Positions 14,525 to 21,619 are shown, counted from the first letter of the stretch. The stretch: 55,819 nucleotides of DNA from Sphingomonas sp. AOB5 (GCF_029433115.1 NZ_JARNTV010000025.1:1-55819); one strand, 5' to 3'. Notes: generated by a model from the letters alone, not told the origin. Numbers and translations are program-made.

Positions 14525-15113
14525 CCGACGCAACTTTCCCCTCGCTTCTCCACATGCGTTCCGCAAAGCCGCGCTCCTCGGCACCCACCGCATCGAGGTA
14601 GATGGCGGTTGTGCGCGGCGTGGCGTGGCCCATCCAGCGCTGAATTAGGTTCATAGACACGTTGCTTGCCAACGCGTGAATGCCGAAGCCGTGGCGAAGG
14701 CCACGGCAACAAGCCATTGGCCCGCGAATGTCGCTTTCCTCCAATAGTCTTTTGATCTGCCGCCAAGCGGTCACGCGATGGATCGGCCAGAATGGGGCAC
14801 TCGGAGCGTGTGCCTGGCATATCAGCAGGTCCGACAGCTCTCGGGGTATCGGTACGACGCGAAACACCGTTCGACGACGTTTCAGGGTCTTGATGGTCAG
14901 TGTGCCCGTTTGCAGGTCATGCTGATCCGGCGTCAGCGCCAGAGCTTCGCTAATCCGGCATCCAGTGTGCACGAGGACCATGCAGAGTGACCGAACGGCC
15001 GGGTTTGCGCGCAACGCAGCTGCGAGCAAGCGGGCGCGCTCGGCGGCATTGAGATACTTGCGCCGTCCAGCGCCATCGAAGATTTGCCAGTTTTGGTGTG
15101 GCGTGAATTCCAC
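14343..15113 (-). CDS. Small tyrosine recombinase (second integrase of the element)
   Basis: 256 residues from GTG at 15113. The catalytic domain is recognisable: Arg53 in HTGCRISEAL, Lys in TLKRRR (~75-80), GLRHGFG (Arg140, His141; the first box residue is Arg137 rather than His), GHATPRT (His163) and Tyr172 in TAIYLD. It lacks a full core-binding domain (only ~35 residues precede the catalytic fold). The last ~65 residues read through the convergent 14012 gene and look unlike integrase, so the C-terminus is probably extended by a lost stop or junction. A 27-bp site with recombinase-core architecture begins 13 bp upstream of its start. Confidence 0.75.
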   Translation of the reverse strand: MEFTPHQNWQIFDGAGRRKYLNAAERARLLAAALRANPAVRSLCMVLVHTGCRISEALALTPDQHDLQTGTLTIKTLKRRRTVFRVVPIPRELSDLLICQAHAPSAPFWPIHRVTAWRQIKRLLEESDIRGPMACCRGLRHGFGIHALASNVSMNLIQRWMGHATPRTTAIYLDAVGAEERGFAERMWRSEGKVASVMCLPAQRPVHHLACPTAEWLRYTRPQGARARPCGCIHAMRARVLAATVSTVHRGHHPPP

Positions 15114-15125
15114 GGTCGGCCCCTA

Positions 15126-15152
15126 TGCAACAAAATGGGCAATAGGGTTGCA
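15126..15152 (+). repeat. Candidate tyrosine-recombinase site 1 (inverted partner at 19143)
   Basis: TGCAACAAAAT (arm), GGGCA (spacer), ATAGGGTTGCA (arm). The 18 bp TGCAACAAAATGGGCAAT recurs perfectly in inverse orientation at 19152-19169. Arms match at 8 of 11 positions as inverted repeats. It sits 13 bp upstream of the start of the small recombinase gene. Confidence 0.55.
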
Positions 15153-15213
15153 GGGATAAATTTTCGATCAGGAGCGGTGCAGTGATGGGTTTGGGACTGA
15201 GGAGAACGGCGGC

Positions 15214-15822
15214 TCAGGTAAGTGCTTCCGCCGCAGGTTCGATACGATAATGGATTGGCTTGAACGTCCCGCCATTTGAATCGGGTGCGGAGCAAGCGGT
15301 CAATCCTATGATCAGGTCGCGCTCGGCGCGTAGCGCGATATGGTCGCCTGCCTTGCTGATCGGCGGCAAGACCTTCAGCTTGCCCGTCTCCCCATCCACC
15401 GGAACGTTCATGAAGCAATTGAATGCGGTCGGGATACGATCGGGCGTCACGCCGAACCGCTCAAGCGCAGCCGCCAAGTTGCCGAAGCAGCCGCGATGCA
15501 CGGGAAGCTCGGGATAGAAGTGAAGGAACGTGTCGACTGAACACGGCGTCAGCAGGAAGTCGTGCCGTCCGACCGTGTCTTCGACGATCTCCAGCATCAC
15601 TCTGGAGCGATTGGAATAAAGCTTGTGACCGGTCGTGAGATAGATCGTCTCTGCATAGTCCAGCGTGCGGCCGGAGGAAATGACCTCGTCAATATCTTCG
15701 GCATCGAAGGCGAGAAGATCGGCGACTTGTTCGCCTTGCGGATCGATGACAATCAGCACATCTCCCTTCGCTAGCCGGAAGGCGGTGCCGCTGCGCGCGG
15801 GAATGATCTCCGCCTCACTCAT
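15214..15822 (-). CDS. DUF1989 (urea carboxylase-associated) family protein
   Basis: 202 residues matching the DUF1989/UAAP family: GDVLIVIDPQGEQVADLLAFDAEDIDE at the start, then HDFLLTPCS and the central GCFGNLAAALERFG ... PTAFNCFMNV block, with Cys residues in the usual places. Characterised members in urea-carboxylase clusters are subunits of carboxyguanidine deiminase, so an amidino or guanidino substrate is plausible here. Its ATG overlaps the stop of the upstream YqcI/YcgG gene (ATGA, 15819-15822), indicating coupled translation. No urea carboxylase or transporter is nearby, so the usual pathway is absent. Confidence 0.8.
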   Translation of the reverse strand: MSEAEIIPARSGTAFRLAKGDVLIVIDPQGEQVADLLAFDAEDIDEVISSGRTLDYAETIYLTTGHKLYSNRSRVMLEIVEDTVGRHDFLLTPCSVDTFLHFYPELPVHRGCFGNLAAALERFGVTPDRIPTAFNCFMNVPVDGETGKLKVLPPISKAGDHIALRAERDLIIGLTACSAPDSNGGTFKPIHYRIEPAAEALT

Positions 15823-16523
15823 CTGCCACCCTTATACTGGAACGGGCATTGCCATTCTGGCCCGACGACACGCCCGGAATATTGGCGCGCTTCGCTGGAC
15901 GTACCGTGCGGCGCGAGCATGGGGTTGCGCGAGCCCGCGAGGGCCTCGTCGCGCACCATGATCTTTTCTCGCATCCCGTCATATTTGCCTTGCGCGCGGA
16001 GCGTCTCGAACTGCGCGTGAAGATTGAAGACCATGACGGGGTGCGGAAAGCGTCGCGCCGGTCGGCTCGCGTTGGGATGCAATCCGACGACGAAAAAGGC
16101 TTCACCGCCGTACGAGAGCGAGAAATGCGGATTGGTCGGATCGTTGCTGACGGTGCCGTCATATTCTTGGCCGCGCCAGACATCCTTGTCCGACAGCGAC
16201 TGGACGCGGGTCCAGAGGTGCCGCTCGAACTGGCCTTCGGACAGGACTTCGGGGCCTTCGAAGACGACCGCGAGACTGCGAAACAGCGCAGGTTCGCGGC
16301 GATACTCGTCGGCGAAATTTAGAAGCCGGTCGTGAATACGGACATCGTCCCATGCGCTCGTGAGGTCGCGGGCCGCGAGGACTTCGAGCGCCCCTCGCGC
16401 CAACGCGGCCTTTGCCCCCACGCATGGAAATGCCGCTTCGGCGACATGCTCATAGAGAAGGCGGGTTAAGTCTTCCTGGGCCGGAGGTTGCCATGGGAAA
16501 AGCGCGCTGGTTTTCAGAAACAT
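15819..16523 (-). CDS. YqcI/YcgG (GntA/DcsA-like) putative heme-dependent N-hydroxylase
   Basis: 234 residues, the full family length. The conserved C-terminal core is clear: NPHFSLSYGGEAFFVVGLHP, then RRFPHPVMVFNLHAQFE, RD-x-x-L-x-GS-NPML-x-HG and SEARQYSGR ending in CPF. Family members GntA and DcsA use heme to N-hydroxylate guanidino groups (arginine derivatives) in guanitoxin and D-cycloserine biosynthesis; substrate here is unknown. It is overlapped by the DUF1989 gene, forming a two-gene operon. A GTTCCG-N10-CGGAAC dyad lies 30 bp upstream of the start. No clear ribosome-binding site precedes the ATG. Confidence 0.75.
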   Translation of the reverse strand: MFLKTSALFPWQPPAQEDLTRLLYEHVAEAAFPCVGAKAALARGALEVLAARDLTSAWDDVRIHDRLLNFADEYRREPALFRSLAVVFEGPEVLSEGQFERHLWTRVQSLSDKDVWRGQEYDGTVSNDPTNPHFSLSYGGEAFFVVGLHPNASRPARRFPHPVMVFNLHAQFETLRAQGKYDGMREKIMVRDEALAGSRNPMLAPHGTSSEARQYSGRVVGPEWQCPFQYKGGR

Positions 16524-16552
16524 GGCGGTCGAACGCGTCGTGATAGCTGGTC

Positions 16553-16574
16553 GTTCCGGCGCGAATTACGGAAC
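16553..16574. promoter_or_regulatory. Inverted repeat GTTCCG-N10-CGGAAC upstream of the hydroxylase operon
   Basis: A perfect 6-bp dyad with a one-turn centre spacing, 30 bp upstream of the N-hydroxylase start and in the region shared with the divergent hemerythrin gene. The geometry suits a dimeric regulator; which one is unknown. Confidence 0.4.
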
Positions 16575-16744
16575 AAAAGGCCGCGCGCCCACAAATTTGT
16601 CGCTGATCGGCAGCTCGCGGGCTTGCTCGTCATGCTCCCTCCTAAATTCATAGAAATGCTAGCTATTTCAGGTCTGAGAATGATTCGCGTCTGGAACCTC
16701 GGCTTGCGCCACATGTCTATGCAGCGTGACATGAGGAGGACGAC

Positions 16745-17251
16745 ATGGCCGAGGAATATACGGACGCAATCGCGCTGCTGAAGGCGGACCACCGGAAGGT
16801 GGAAGCATTGTTCGAGAAGTTCGAGAAGGCGGGCGCTTCGACAAAGAAGGGCATCGCCCACCAGATCTGTGTCGAGCTCAAGGTCCACACCCTCATCGAA
16901 GAGGAAATCTTCTATCCCGGCCTGCGCGGCAAGATCGACGACGATCTGCTCGACGAAGCCTATGTCGAGCATGACGGCGCGAAGGTGCTGATCAACGACA
17001 TCGAGGCTGGCGACCCCGGCGACGGCTTCTACGATGCCAAGGTCACGGTGCTCTCCGAGGAGATCAAGCACCACGTCCACGAGGAGGAAATGCCCTCCGA
17101 AGGCATGTTCGCGCAGGCCCGCGCGACCGATGTCGATCTGGTCTCGATGCGCGACGCCATGCTTGCCCGCAAGGAAGAGTTGATGGCGCAGGAGGACGCC
17201 GGCGGCCTGCCGCCAGCCAAGCCGACGGCGGTCAATCTGCAGCCCGCCTGA
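16745..17251 (+). CDS. Hemerythrin HHE domain protein
   Basis: 168 residues. Residues 1-125 carry the HHE four-helix pattern: LLKADHRKVEALFEKFE, VHTLIEEEIFYPGL, YVEHDGAKVLI and HHVHEEEMPSEG, giving the His/Glu ligands for a di-iron site. The tail (LPPAKPTAVNLQ) is Pro-rich. These cytoplasmic proteins bind O2 or NO or deal with oxidative or nitrosative stress. AGGAGG lies 6 nt before the ATG. It is divergent from the N-hydroxylase operon across a ~220-bp promoter region, which together with the Crp/Fnr gene suggests a link to nitrogen oxide or oxygen chemistry (inference). Confidence 0.85.
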   Translation: MAEEYTDAIALLKADHRKVEALFEKFEKAGASTKKGIAHQICVELKVHTLIEEEIFYPGLRGKIDDDLLDEAYVEHDGAKVLINDIEAGDPGDGFYDAKVTVLSEEIKHHVHEEEMPSEGMFAQARATDVDLVSMRDAMLARKEELMAQEDAGGLPPAKPTAVNLQPA

Positions 17252-17274
17252 CGGATTACACCGATAAATATACC

Positions 17275-17300
17275 GCCCGCGCTTGTCGCAGAGCGCGGGC
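17275..17300. terminator. Hairpin between convergent hemerythrin and micro-gene
   Basis: GCCCGCGCT and AGCGCGGGC form a 9-bp stem with an 8-nt loop, between the hemerythrin stop (17251) and the convergent small gene (17312). It lacks a T-tract, so factor-independent termination is uncertain. Confidence 0.4.
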
Positions 17301-17311
17301 AGCAGCATCCT

Positions 17312-17509
17312 CTAATCGTGGCGCGCCGCCGATGCCTCTGTCGCTCGATGAATTTGCTCATCTGTGATCGCGGCGGCGGCGCGCGCCTCGTATTCGCGTG
17401 CCAACTTCGCGTGAATCACTGACGATGCAGGGTCTCTCGCATCCTCGGCAGCCTGCCATTCAGCGGCGGCACGCTTCGCATAGTACACCGAATCTACAGC
17501 GTCAGGCAT
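17312..17509 (-). CDS. 65-residue protein, paralogue of the next micro-gene
   Basis: Starts at ATG 17509 with AGGAGC upstream. The sequence has the pattern YYAKRAAAEWQAAEDARDP-x-x-x-VIHAKLAREYEARAAAA, a single long amphipathic helix pair. The shorter gene at 17572 shows the same motif (YYARRAAKARTLATAAADPGV-KKIHLQMAARYDDLA), so they are tandem duplicates. Such short Tyr-Tyr-Ala-Arg-Arg helical proteins recur in sphingomonads; function unknown. Confidence 0.6.
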   Translation of the reverse strand: MPDAVDSVYYAKRAAAEWQAAEDARDPASSVIHAKLAREYEARAAAAITDEQIHRATEASAARHD

Positions 17510-17571
17510 GTCCTTGCTCCTGATTGCCGCAGCATTCACCGGCTCCAACTAAGTCTGGGTCGACGACGGCG

Positions 17572-17742
17572 CTATACGGTTTGGGACACCAAGTGCAGCG
17601 CGCTCTGGCCAGCCAAATCATCATAGCGCGCAGCCATCTGCAGGTGGATTTTCTTCACGCCGGGATCAGCCGCAGCCGTCGCGAGCGTGCGGGCCTTGGC
17701 CGCACGTCTGGCATAATAGGCTTGGTCTGCAAGCATATTCAT
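17572..17742 (-). CDS. 56-residue helical micro-protein, tandem paralogue
   Basis: A short gene, easily missed: ATG at 17742 preceded by GAGGAAGGGG at about 6 nt, stop at 17572. The product begins MNMLADQAYYARRAAKART and contains DPGVKKIHLQMAARYDDLAGQ. It aligns along its length with the 65-residue product encoded 62 bp downstream (shared YYA-RAA, a DP turn, IH-x-x-A-x-Y). Two related products with separate ribosome-binding sites argue that both are translated. Predicted helix-turn-helix-hairpin fold; no function assigned. Confidence 0.6.
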   Translation of the reverse strand: MNMLADQAYYARRAAKARTLATAAADPGVKKIHLQMAARYDDLAGQSALHLVSQTV

Positions 17743-17871
17743 TCGACGCCCCTTCCTCGAAGGGAAATTCTAGGCCCGCAACTCTGCAAGTTGTGCAACC
17801 TAGGTCAGTGTTTTGAAGATTCTCCCAAGGTTCGTCTTCCTACTGCTACGGACGGAGGCGCCCGCGCTGGA

Positions 17872-18591
17872 CTAGGCTGCGCGTAGCCGCCGGTGGAGAT
17901 AATTCTCGTCAAACCCTGCGATCTGCACGAGCTTGCCCGGATCGATGATAAGCAGGCTGCCGCGCTGTAGAGTCATTGCGCCGCTGAGGCGAAGATTTTT
18001 GAGCACCCTATTGAGATGCACAGGGGTCATTCCCAGCGCGTCGGCGAGCAGCAGTTGCGATAGCGGCAAGGCGAATTGCGGCTCGGACGTGAGGCCGATG
18101 TTACGCGCCCGCAAATAGAGCTCACACATCAGATGCGCTACGCGCTCGATGCTGGCCCGCCGCCCCATGCTGGTGATCCAAGCGCGCATTGTCCCCTCGT
18201 CGATCAGCTGGGACATGTACATCGCCTTGGCGACCGCGCGGCGTTGATCGAGTATCGCATCCATCTCGACCCGGTCGATCGTCGCAACCAGCGCGGAGGT
18301 GACGGTCTGGATGCTGTGATCCATTTCGGCCAGTAGACCGATATGGAGATCGCAGCAGTCTCCCGGCATCATGAACGCCAAGACTTGTCGGGTGCCATTT
18401 GGCAGGATCTTGTAGCGGCAAGCCCACCCTTCGAGGATCACGAACACGGGTCCGGGCCGGTCACCCTCGCGGATGAGATCCCGCCTCGCGGCGACCGTTT
18501 TCGGCGTGGCGGTGGCGACCGCAAGCGCATCCACATCATCGTCGCTAAGCGTCGCAAGCCGCTTGAGTTTTTCGATGAAGCGGTTTGCCAT
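17872..18591 (-). CDS. Crp/Fnr-family transcription regulator
   Basis: 239 residues from ATG 18591, preceded by GGAAGGTGG; a longer start at 18633 is possible. Residues ~15-125 form the cyclic-nucleotide-binding-type beta-roll (REGDRPGPVFVILEGWACRYKIL, then RQVLAFMMPGDCCDLH), and the C-terminal winged helix contains LLADALGMTPVHLNRVLKNLR as the recognition unit. The cAMP-contact arginine pattern is not conserved, and no Fnr-type N-terminal Cys cluster is seen, so the ligand is unclear. It probably controls neighbouring cargo genes such as the hemerythrin or hydroxylase operon (inference). Confidence 0.85.
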   Translation of the reverse strand: MANRFIEKLKRLATLSDDDVDALAVATATPKTVAARRDLIREGDRPGPVFVILEGWACRYKILPNGTRQVLAFMMPGDCCDLHIGLLAEMDHSIQTVTSALVATIDRVEMDAILDQRRAVAKAMYMSQLIDEGTMRAWITSMGRRASIERVAHLMCELYLRARNIGLTSEPQFALPLSQLLLADALGMTPVHLNRVLKNLRLSGAMTLQRGSLLIIDPGKLVQIAGFDENYLHRRLRAA

Positions 18592-18768
18592 CCGCCACCT
18601 TCCCACGAGCCCGCTCGTTTTGACATTGTCCAAAGTTATAGTCGGAAGTTGATGTGAATGATGTTCTTTTGATGTGCCTACTGTAAAACCTTGCCATCGT
18701 CGGCCCGCGATTCAGGCTCCGGCGGCTGAGAGACGAATGCTGCTCTCGCCTGGTCCGGAGTTGCATCA

Positions 18769-19068
18769 ATGGTCGATCCGACCCCAACCGAACATGGCGT
18801 CGAGCTTCCTGAGTCGCCTTCGACAACCGATGCGCGCGGGCAGGCTGCAATGCTATTGGTGGAGAGCCTCATTCACGGATTGATCGAACGTTCCGTTATC
18901 AGCGTCAGCGACGCCGTCGAGATCGTAAGCGCGGCGATCGAGGTAGAGGAAGAGATCAGGGCAGACATGAGCGTTGCGCCCACAAACATCGAGGAGACGC
19001 TCGTAATCCTCGGCGGAATTCGCGCCAGCCTCGAAATCGATCTCGCGCGGGATTCGGGTGCGCCGTGA
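18769..19068 (+). CDS. Conserved-looking small protein, 99 residues
   Basis: Acidic soluble protein. The central part (AAMLLVESLIHGLIERSVISVSDAVEIVSAAIEVEEEI) is a pair of amphipathic helices, and the C-terminal segment (ETLVILGGIRASLEIDL) another. No family name recognised, no membrane segment or signal peptide. Divergent from the Crp/Fnr gene, with a 177-bp region between their starts that presumably holds both promoters. Confidence 0.6.
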   Translation: MVDPTPTEHGVELPESPSTTDARGQAAMLLVESLIHGLIERSVISVSDAVEIVSAAIEVEEEIRADMSVAPTNIEETLVILGGIRASLEIDLARDSGAP

Positions 19069-19142
19069 TCACAATGTAGACCTTGGGTACGAACTGGCGT
19101 GCGGTTCATCGTTCTAAGTATCTGAATTTAAATAAACACTAC

Positions 19143-19169
19143 TGCGACAAAATTGCCCATTTTGTTGCA
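19143..19169 (-). repeat. Candidate tyrosine-recombinase site 2 (inverted partner at 15126)
   Basis: On the plus strand: TGCGACAAAAT, TGCCC, ATTTTGTTGCA. The arms are inverted repeats matching at 10 of 11 positions around a 5-bp spacer, the architecture of tyrosine-recombinase core sites. Its spacer is the reverse complement of that in site 1, so the sites face each other and recombination would invert 15153-19142. It lies ~50 bp upstream of the gene at 19219. Confidence 0.55.
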
Positions 19170-19218
19170 CTGAGGCATTTTAGCCTTCGTCGATCCCGGC
19201 TGAGCGAGGGCAAATGCT

Positions 19219-19401
19219 ATGTCTCATCTCTACAGTGTGGAAACCAATCACGGCACGCATGATGTCGCGGTCGATCAGCATCACGATCATATAAGTCGCG
19301 CGGAGTTCGAACGCATAATTCTGATCGCTGCGGCTCGCACTGCGGGACGTGTCGCTTCGGAATTAATATTACGGCGGTACGTCTATCGTGGCCGGCGCTG
19401 A
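19219..19401 (+). CDS. Hypothetical protein, 60 residues
   Basis: His-rich N-terminus (THDVAVDQHHDHISRAEF) followed by a helix (ERIILIAAARTAGRVASELILRRY) and a basic tail. GCGAGGGC lies ~10 nt upstream of the ATG. Its stop overlaps the next start (TGATG at 19399), implying coupling with the secreted protein gene. The histidines may bind metal; this is only a suggestion. Confidence 0.5.
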   Translation: MSHLYSVETNHGTHDVAVDQHHDHISRAEFERIILIAAARTAGRVASELILRRYVYRGRR

Positions 19402-19904
19402 TGAAAATGCTGCTCATGGTCGCGGCGTTGTTCGTTGGACAAGCCGCCGCGTTCGCGCAGGATTACCAAGCTCAGAAGCAGGCGTTCTTGGACGATCTGC
19501 TGACGACCGTGCCGCTATCCGCTGCTACGGAGGATCGTGCGGCCTGCGCCAGCGGGCGTGGCGCGCAGGCGCTCCCCAGATTGCGCCAGGGCGGCGCAAA
19601 CAGTTTGCCCGATGCGGCGGATCATTGCGTTACGGTGCTGATCCGGCTGGGTTTGGCGGGCCGTCTGCAACCCATCCGGGACACTCGAAGCGACACTCCT
19701 ACTCCGGCGGTGGCGCTCGATAGCGGGTTTGTCGTGGGCTACGCCAAAGGCGGGCCGGTCCCTGCTGGCATGCCGAGCTTTGCAGCGCTTCGCACCGTCG
19801 CGGAGCGCTGCCTCGCGCAACGCGAGCAAATCGGGCTTTGCCGGGCAACGGGCTACGCATTCGGCGTGCGCGCCGCGCAAGGCGAGCGGGTCCGCGTACC
19901 TTAA
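19401..19904 (+). CDS. Rap1a/Tai-like-sized secreted protein, unknown function
   Basis: 167 residues with a good signal peptide (MKMLLMVAALFVGQAAAFAQ, cleavage after AFA). The mature protein has five cysteines and one central domain; the C-terminal half (SFAALRTVAERCLAQREQIGLCRATGYAFGVRA) has two Cys in a helical setting, which loosely recalls small periplasmic immunity-like proteins, but I would not assign a family. Coupled to the 60-residue gene upstream; converges on the minus-strand gene ending at 19901 with a 4-bp overlap. Confidence 0.55.
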   Translation: MKMLLMVAALFVGQAAAFAQDYQAQKQAFLDDLLTTVPLSAATEDRAACASGRGAQALPRLRQGGANSLPDAADHCVTVLIRLGLAGRLQPIRDTRSDTPTPAVALDSGFVVGYAKGGPVPAGMPSFAALRTVAERCLAQREQIGLCRATGYAFGVRAAQGERVRVP

Positions 19905-20869
19905 ACCGAAACGCTGCGGCTGGCAGGCTTGGCGTGCGCCTCGGCAATGCCATGCGCGAACTCCGCGTCCGGCGTCTGTTCAGCGGTCGTGATGCCCGCC
20001 GCGCGAAACTCTGCCAGGGCATCCTCCTCACTGATTGCCGGAGAAGCGCCGCTATCAGCGACGATCTCCGGCGAGTGCGTGACGAGACGCTTTGCCGTTC
20101 CCTCGACCGCGCGCCCGAGCGTGGACACGTCGTCGCCCGCCACGAACGCCTTCGCCGCCTCAAGCGGATCGGGGTGGGCAGCGAACTGCGCGTCGATCTG
20201 CGCATCCGTGAGGCCTTTAGCCTTGAGGATGCGGCGCAGATCCGCGCGCAGGCGATCGTCGAACTCGGTGGTCGAGCCGCCGTTGCGGACCACTTCGGCG
20301 CGCAGGCGCTCGGTGGTGGTGACCAGCTCGTTCCAGCGCTGGCGGAACTCGGGGCTGTCGCCCGCGCCGTGGGCCTTGGCATCCGCCATCTGGCCGAGGG
20401 CGCCAGCGGACGCGTTGAGGTCGCCTTGCGGTGTGCCCTTCGCCAGTTCGGCTTCGATATAGGCGCGGCGCTCGGCCTCGCGTTTGCGATAGGCTTCCTC
20501 GTCGTCGGGCGAGGAAAATTCCAGCTCGCCATCGAAGTCGGCCATGCCCTGCATCGTGGCGGCAACCTGCGTGCGGGCAGCGGCGGCCAGCGTGGTGAGC
20601 GATGCACCCTCGGCGCGTTCGGTCTCGGCGCGCGCGGCCGCCAAACGGCCTTCCTGCGCAATGGCGTTGGTTTGGGCGACGACCGCCGACACTTCCGCCC
20701 AAAGCGCAGCAAGTGCCATCGGCTGGGCTGTGCCTACCTGCCGTTGCAACGCGCTGAGCGCCATAAGCTGCGCCTGGCTATCGGCAAGTGCCGCGCTCGC
20801 GCCGCCGGACGCGAGTTCGGCGATCACGGCTTCCAGCGAAAATTGCGCGGCGACGAGCTGGCCGAGCAA
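19901..20869 (-). CDS. Conserved-looking mobile-element protein, 322 residues
   Basis: Alanine- and glutamate-rich, predicted almost entirely helical: an N-terminal region (residues 1-115) heavy in Ala/Gln helices, a polar stretch with FSSPDDEEAYRKREAERRAYIEAEL, and a helical middle with RLRAEVVRNGGSTTEFDDRLRADLRRILKAKGL. No signal peptide or membrane segment. No ATG is available at the 5' end: the first usable start is TTG at 20869, yet the frame stays open for about 50 further codons upstream, across a perfect hairpin. Function unknown; located between cargo and integrase. Confidence 0.55.
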   Translation of the reverse strand: MLGQLVAAQFSLEAVIAELASGGASAALADSQAQLMALSALQRQVGTAQPMALAALWAEVSAVVAQTNAIAQEGRLAAARAETERAEGASLTTLAAAARTQVAATMQGMADFDGELEFSSPDDEEAYRKREAERRAYIEAELAKGTPQGDLNASAGALGQMADAKAHGAGDSPEFRQRWNELVTTTERLRAEVVRNGGSTTEFDDRLRADLRRILKAKGLTDAQIDAQFAAHPDPLEAAKAFVAGDDVSTLGRAVEGTAKRLVTHSPEIVADSGASPAISEEDALAEFRAAGITTAEQTPDAEFAHGIAEAHAKPASRSVSV

Positions 20870-21264
20870 CTCGGTGCGCTGGCTAGCCAGCGGATCAGCC
20901 GCAGGCGGCTGATCCGTCTCAGAAACTGCGATGTGGGCGACGATGGAGTACCTGCCTGGTGCGGCGCGTGAACCTTCCTGCAGGATACCTTCATAATTGC
21001 TAAGATATGGTTAATTTTCTTCTAACGGTTGTGTCCGGCGGGTTCGGTGGTGGTCACGGGTCCCTCCAGCCTCTCCCGGCATGCGCTCAGGGTCTCGGGC
21101 GTTGTGGCCAACCGCGCCCGCCCGGCAAGGCTACTCGCTTCCTACGTGCAGCTTCGTCCCGCTAGCGCGGCGCATCCTGCGGCCTGGCCGGGCGGGCTTG
21201 TTCGGTTGGCCGGTGCTTCCTCGTCCATCGCGCATCCCGTGCGAGGCAGAACAGGGAGGAACCC
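20870..21264. other. 395-bp stretch upstream of the 322-residue gene, with a hairpin
   Basis: Contains a perfect 12-bp inverted repeat CGGATCAGCCGC-AG-GCGGCTGATCCG at 20891-20916, 22 bp upstream of the TTG start on the minus strand. It may regulate or fold the leader of that gene. The rest up to the small gene at 21265 is GC-rich, and I see no gene or further repeat in it. Confidence 0.5.
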
Positions 21265-21354
21265 ATGACGACCACCGAGATCATCCTGCTCATCCACGCG
21301 ATCGCAAGCTTGACCAGCGCAATTTGCGATTTGCTCCGAGTGAGGCGGCGCTGA
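21265..21354 (+). CDS. 29-residue hydrophobic micro-protein
   Basis: ATG at 21265 with GGGAGGA 4 nt upstream; product begins MTTTEIILLIHAIASLTSAI and ends DLLRVRRR. A single hydrophobic helix with a basic C-terminal tail, consistent with a small inner-membrane peptide. The strong ribosome-binding site is the main support. Function unknown; short enough to be overlooked. Confidence 0.45.
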   Translation: MTTTEIILLIHAIASLTSAICDLLRVRRR

Positions 21355-21397
21355 CGGCGCCGGCGCGGTGCGGCGGCTGCCGCACCGCGCGCGAGGT

Positions 21398-21619
21398 TCA
21401 AGCGGCCTCGCGGGCCGGGCGTGCGGCACGCTCGGTGATGGCGCGCATCACGATGCGGCCATGCAGGGGCATCGCGCCGCAGTGGAGCGAAAAGCCCATC
21501 TCGTCGCCGTGTCGCCAAGCGGCCCCGATTTCAATCCAGCGGGCGTTCTTGCCGTCGCCTTCGACGCGGTAGAGGCGGTGGGTCGGCTTGGTGCCGGGAA
21601 AATTGATCTGCTTAGCCAT
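21398..21619 (-). CDS. Small conserved-looking protein, 73 residues
   Basis: ATG at 21619 with AAGGAGC about 6 nt upstream. Sequence MAKQINFPGTKPTHRLYRVEG-x-x-x-NARWIEIGAAWRHGDEMGF-x-LHC-x-x-PL-x-GRIVMRAI looks like a compact all-beta domain of the kind seen in small proteins encoded next to integrases on sphingomonad islands (DUF736-like in size and strand pattern, but I do not claim that family). It ends about 45 bp from the convergent 29-residue gene. Confidence 0.6.
   Translation of the reverse strand: MAKQINFPGTKPTHRLYRVEGDGKNARWIEIGAAWRHGDEMGFSLHCGAMPLHGRIVMRAITERAARPAREAA

Noticed and set aside
16710..16740. EcfG-type promoter (GGAAC box at ~16694) before the hemerythrin gene
   Set aside because: The -10 partner is a poor match (TGTCT instead of CGTTT), so I did not list it.
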